Origin: JBDRNO01 sp043811005
GTDB taxonomy: Bacteria > Bacteroidota > Bacteroidia > NORP154
Reading direction: 5' to 3'
NCBI GenBank assembly: GCA_043811005.1
Contig: JBDRNO010000273.1
Location: forward strand, 1 to 25,312
DNA length: 25,312 nt
This document shows, piece after piece, positions 22,764 through 25,312 of the stretch. Under the pieces are notes generated by a model. The model ran no database searches. It worked only from the letters and a program-made list of their open reading frames with translations, and had not been told where the DNA came from. A program made the translations under genes and the position numbers. Every line of letters starts with the position of its first letter. The stretch's first letter is position 1.

Positions 22764-25124
22764 ATGGCATTTATATTAAAAACCCGACTATATAGATGGA
22801 CACTAATTAGTATCATTAGTATATTAGTATCAATATTATTTTCACCACATCCTGCTCTTGCTCAATTCGAACTTACCCGAATGTCTTCAATCCCTGTAAT
22901 AATTTCGGGAGATACACTAACCAATGCCTGGGCAGGGGGCTTGAACTGTCCGCAATTTTCACCAATAGATTTGAATGGGGATAGCATAAAAGACCTGTTT
23001 ATTTATGAAAGAGGTTGGGAAGGAAAGGTGCTCACATTTCTTAATAATGGAACTCCGGATTCAATAGATTATGTTTATGCACCTGAGTATGAATCAAAGT
23101 TTCCTAAAATAAGCTATTGGGCTTTGCTGGTAGATTACAATTGCGATGGCATGGAGGATATCTTTACTTCGGTATCGGGTGGTATGGCTGTGTATCGCAA
23201 TGATTATGATACTATAGATGGATTACAGTTTACTCTCATAACCCCTTTATTATACACAGAAGGATGGAGCGGTCAGGTTAATCTTTTAGTAATTTCTCCG
23301 GATATTCCCGCGATTGTGGATATGGATAATGATGGTGATCTGGATATCATCACCTTTAGTTTATTAAGTACTATGGTAGAGTATCATAAAAATTATTCTA
23401 TTGAAAATTACGGCAATTGCGACAGTTTGGATTATATAAAGGAAACTGCTTGCTGGGGGCTTTTTTCAGAAGATATACTTAATAGCGACATTTTGCTTGG
23501 TATTTCCTGCAAAACGGTTAAAATGCTTGCCCCGCCTGTTCCAGGCTACACCAGTACTTCGTTGATGCCTGTATATGGTTCTGGTAAACAATTTGATAAC
23601 TTCCTGGGATCAGATAGTGAGGAAACTCAATTTGACAACAATTCCAAAGTATTGCATGCCGGTTCTACGCTTCTGGCATTGGATATGGATGGGGATTCAG
23701 ATAAAGACTTGATAATAGGGGATATTGGTTTTAATAATCTTGTATTTCTCACTAATGGCGGAGATTCTCTAAATGCCCTTATGGTATCTGTAATATATGA
23801 TTTTCCGCCCAGCAAACCGGTTGATCTTACCTCTTTTCCTGCGTCTTATTATTTGGATGTGAATAATGATGGTTTAAAGGATCTATTGGTTGCTCCCAAT
23901 GACAATGCTATTGATATGTCAGATAATTTTTCAAGTGTGTGGTATTACAAAAATATTGGCTCTGTTAACGCACCGGTTTTTGATTTTCAGGACAGTTTTT
24001 TCTTGCAGGGAGGAATGATTGAAGTTGGTTCGGGAGCCAATCCCGTTTTTTTTGATTATAACGCTGATGGATTGCTTGATATAGTTATTGGTAATTATGG
24101 ATATTATAACGGATTTGTTGGAATGCTTTCATTATATAAAAATATTGGTACACCAACCAAACCTGTTTATGAATTAATTACGCGTGATTTTGCTAATACA
24201 TCCACAATTGAGCAGAGAGGCCTTTATCCCGCTTTTGGTGACCTGGATAACGATGGTGATGAAGATATGCTTTTAGGTGATTGGGATGGTTCGTTATACT
24301 ATTATGAAAACACTGCCGGTGCCGGTAATACTGTAAATTTCGTCCTCACTCAGCCCAATTATATGGGAATTGATGTTGGGCAGTATGCAGCTCCTCAAAT
24401 AATTGATGTTAACAGGGATGGTATATCAGACCTGTTAATTGGCGAAAGAAAAGGGAATTTGAATTATTTTGAAAATACCGGGACTATCACTTCTCCATTG
24501 TTTGACTCAATTCCAACAAATGATTCCTTAGGAAAAGTAGATGTAATATATTATAGCACCGGCTATAGTACCCCTTTTATGACCTGTTTGGATAGCTCTG
24601 GTGAATATTATTTGTTAATAGGTTCGGTAAGAGGATATATTTATCTGTATGGTAATATAGATAATAATCTCACAGGGGCTTTTACCTTAATAGATTCAAT
24701 AGTATCATCAATAGATATAGGAGAGCGAACCACTATTTCAGGAGCTGATATCAATAATGACGGGATCCTGGAGTTCATCATAGGGAATAGTAGGGGAGGG
24801 GTAACCGTTTTTTCCAGTAACGCTTTAATTGTTTCTATACCTGGTATTGAAATTGAAAATAATGAGGCGGATTATTCAGATTTTGTTATTTTTCCCAATC
24901 CAGGCAATGGTAGAATTATTATAAAACATGCAAGTACTTTAAAGAGCCGGGATCTTGTCATAGAAGTGTATGATATACTTGGAAGAGAGCTTTATATTCC
25001 CCTATTCGCTATCCACCAAAACCACATAATACTTGACTTTACAGACAATCTCCCAAGTGTTTATTTTTGCAGGATCATTCTAAAGGATGGGAGAGCTTTT
25101 GTGAAGAAGATTGTGGTTTATTAA
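22764..25124 (+). CDS. T9SS-secreted FG-GAP/VCBS repeat protein
   Basis: 786 residues from the ATG at 22764, where MAFILKTRLYRWTLISIISI begins a signal peptide ending at ALA-QFELTR. At least nine calcium-binding-type motifs of the FG-GAP/VCBS kind are visible: DLNGDSIKDLFI, DYNCDGMEDIF, DMDNDGDLDII, DMDGDSDKDLII, DVNNDGLKDLL, DYNADGLLDIVI, DLDNDGDEDMLL, DVNRDGISDLLI and DINNDGILEFII. They imply a beta-propeller with integrin-like loops. The C-terminal type A sorting domain (FVIFPNPGNGRIIIKHAST, with VYDILGRELYI and VKKIVVY at the end) indicates T9SS export. It probably acts as an extracellular binding protein. It follows the PKD protein by about 250 bp and may be separately expressed, as a hairpin lies between them. 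Confidence 0.9.
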   Translation: MAFILKTRLYRWTLISIISILVSILFSPHPALAQFELTRMSSIPVIISGDTLTNAWAGGLNCPQFSPIDLNGDSIKDLFIYERGWEGKVLTFLNNGTPDSIDYVYAPEYESKFPKISYWALLVDYNCDGMEDIFTSVSGGMAVYRNDYDTIDGLQFTLITPLLYTEGWSGQVNLLVISPDIPAIVDMDNDGDLDIITFSLLSTMVEYHKNYSIENYGNCDSLDYIKETACWGLFSEDILNSDILLGISCKTVKMLAPPVPGYTSTSLMPVYGSGKQFDNFLGSDSEETQFDNNSKVLHAGSTLLALDMDGDSDKDLIIGDIGFNNLVFLTNGGDSLNALMVSVIYDFPPSKPVDLTSFPASYYLDVNNDGLKDLLVAPNDNAIDMSDNFSSVWYYKNIGSVNAPVFDFQDSFFLQGGMIEVGSGANPVFFDYNADGLLDIVIGNYGYYNGFVGMLSLYKNIGTPTKPVYELITRDFANTSTIEQRGLYPAFGDLDNDGDEDMLLGDWDGSLYYYENTAGAGNTVNFVLTQPNYMGIDVGQYAAPQIIDVNRDGISDLLIGERKGNLNYFENTGTITSPLFDSIPTNDSLGKVDVIYYSTGYSTPFMTCLDSSGEYYLLIGSVRGYIYLYGNIDNNLTGAFTLIDSIVSSIDIGERTTISGADINNDGILEFIIGNSRGGVTVFSSNALIVSIPGIEIENNEADYSDFVIFPNPGNGRIIIKHASTLKSRDLVIEVYDILGRELYIPLFAIHQNHIILDFTDNLPSVYFCRIILKDGRAFVKKIVVY

Positions 25125-25163
25125 TTAGAGTCTGTCTATAAAGTCAAAGATTTTTTCAAAAAT

Positions 25164-25211
25164 GGAAATTTCAAATTTCAAATCCCAAATCTCAAATCTC
25201 AAATCTCAAAA
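25164..25211. repeat. Heptamer tandem array (CAAATCT)
   Basis: About six imperfect copies of CAAATTT/CAAATCC/CAAATCT run up to the start of the four-helix-bundle gene at the window edge. Short tandem units next to an S23 gene repeat the architecture of the 15060 element. The opposite arm, if any, would lie beyond the window. Confidence 0.6.
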
Positions 25212-25219
25212 AATGAACT

Positions 25220-25312
25220 ATGAAGTATGAAAGAGACCTTGGTGAAAGATTGCTGCAGTTTGCGGTGGATGTTATTCTGTATCTTCGTACAAACGCATCC
25301 TTGCCTCTATCC
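25220..25312 (+). CDS. Four-helix-bundle (S23 family) protein, N-terminal part, cut by window edge
   Basis: The reading frame from the ATG at 25220 stays open to the end (31 codons). It begins MKYERDLGERLLQFAVDVIL and then YLRTNASLPLS, which is the usual N-terminus of S23-type four-helix-bundle proteins (D-L-x-E-R-L-x-x-F-A-V-x-I). The ATG at 25213 closes after six codons and is not used. It is a different subfamily member from the copy at 15132, since the N-termini do not align closely. The family is thought to bind nucleic acid; the rest of the gene is outside the window. Confidence 0.6.
   Translation, partial: MKYERDLGERLLQFAVDVILYLRTNASLPLS

Noticed and set aside
22631..22816. 61-codon minus-strand frame with FWNNGMLEYWNDGAF
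   Set aside because: It is created by the perfect inverted repeat of TGGAATR units and overlaps the signal peptide of the FG-GAP gene; it is a repeat-derived artefact.

Overview
The window is AT-rich and almost certainly from a Bacteroidota (Bacteroidetes) genome, probably an environmental anaerobe-type lineage. The evidence is three secreted proteins ending in type IX secretion (T9SS) YPNP/FPNP-type sorting domains, SprB-like and Kelch repeats, a DUF4907-like protein, a TTG / TAnnTTTG Bacteroidetes-type promoter, and weak Shine-Dalgarno sequences before most genes.

Layout. 1-240: a decayed copy of a palindromic element. 241-2506 (minus strand): an ABC-2 exporter, ATPase then permease. 2507-3046: two stacked palindromic repeats between the divergent genes. 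3047-17963 (all plus strand): a co-directional set of lipid/polyketide-type enzymes. These are a CrtI/retinol-saturase-like FAD oxidoreductase, a hotdog thioesterase, enoyl-CoA hydratase 1, an AcpS-like phosphopantetheinyl transferase, enoyl-CoA hydratase 2, a KAS III-like enzyme, a 3-hydroxyacyl-CoA dehydrogenase and an extended SDR. The set is repeatedly interrupted by a BRO-N/DinD-like gene, a giant T9SS adhesin, a four-helix-bundle (S23) gene and palindromic repeats. 18038-18994 (minus): an internally deleted IS4-family transposase. 19355-25124 (plus): a DUF4907-like protein and two more T9SS surface proteins. 25220 to the edge: the start of another S23-type four-helix-bundle gene.

The enzyme set contains a full beta-oxidation-like or reverse kit (condense, reduce, dehydrate or hydrate, hydrolyse, desaturate or saturate) plus a carrier-protein activating enzyme and a divergent exporter. 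It therefore looks like a specialised lipid or polyketide pathway with export. No acyl carrier protein gene is visible here. Two members have altered key residues: the KAS III-like enzyme keeps Cys135 but has lost the His and Asn of the usual triad, and the AcpS-like protein has lost both usual Mg ligands. Four or five of the pathway genes share a similar short leader box just before the start codon.

The most unusual feature is a class of elements whose two arms are inverted arrays of short (6-10 nt) tandem repeats. The arms bracket small cargo genes (four-helix bundle, GxxExxY, BRO-N). Cargo-depleted copies are present in the same window: 61-216 is a decayed copy of the four-helix-bundle element at 15060-15580, and 16749-16942 is a shrunken copy of the GxxExxY element at 5212-5520. 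This is direct sequence evidence for a family of mobile or decaying palindromic elements whose cargo proteins are usually annotated as isolated hypotheticals.
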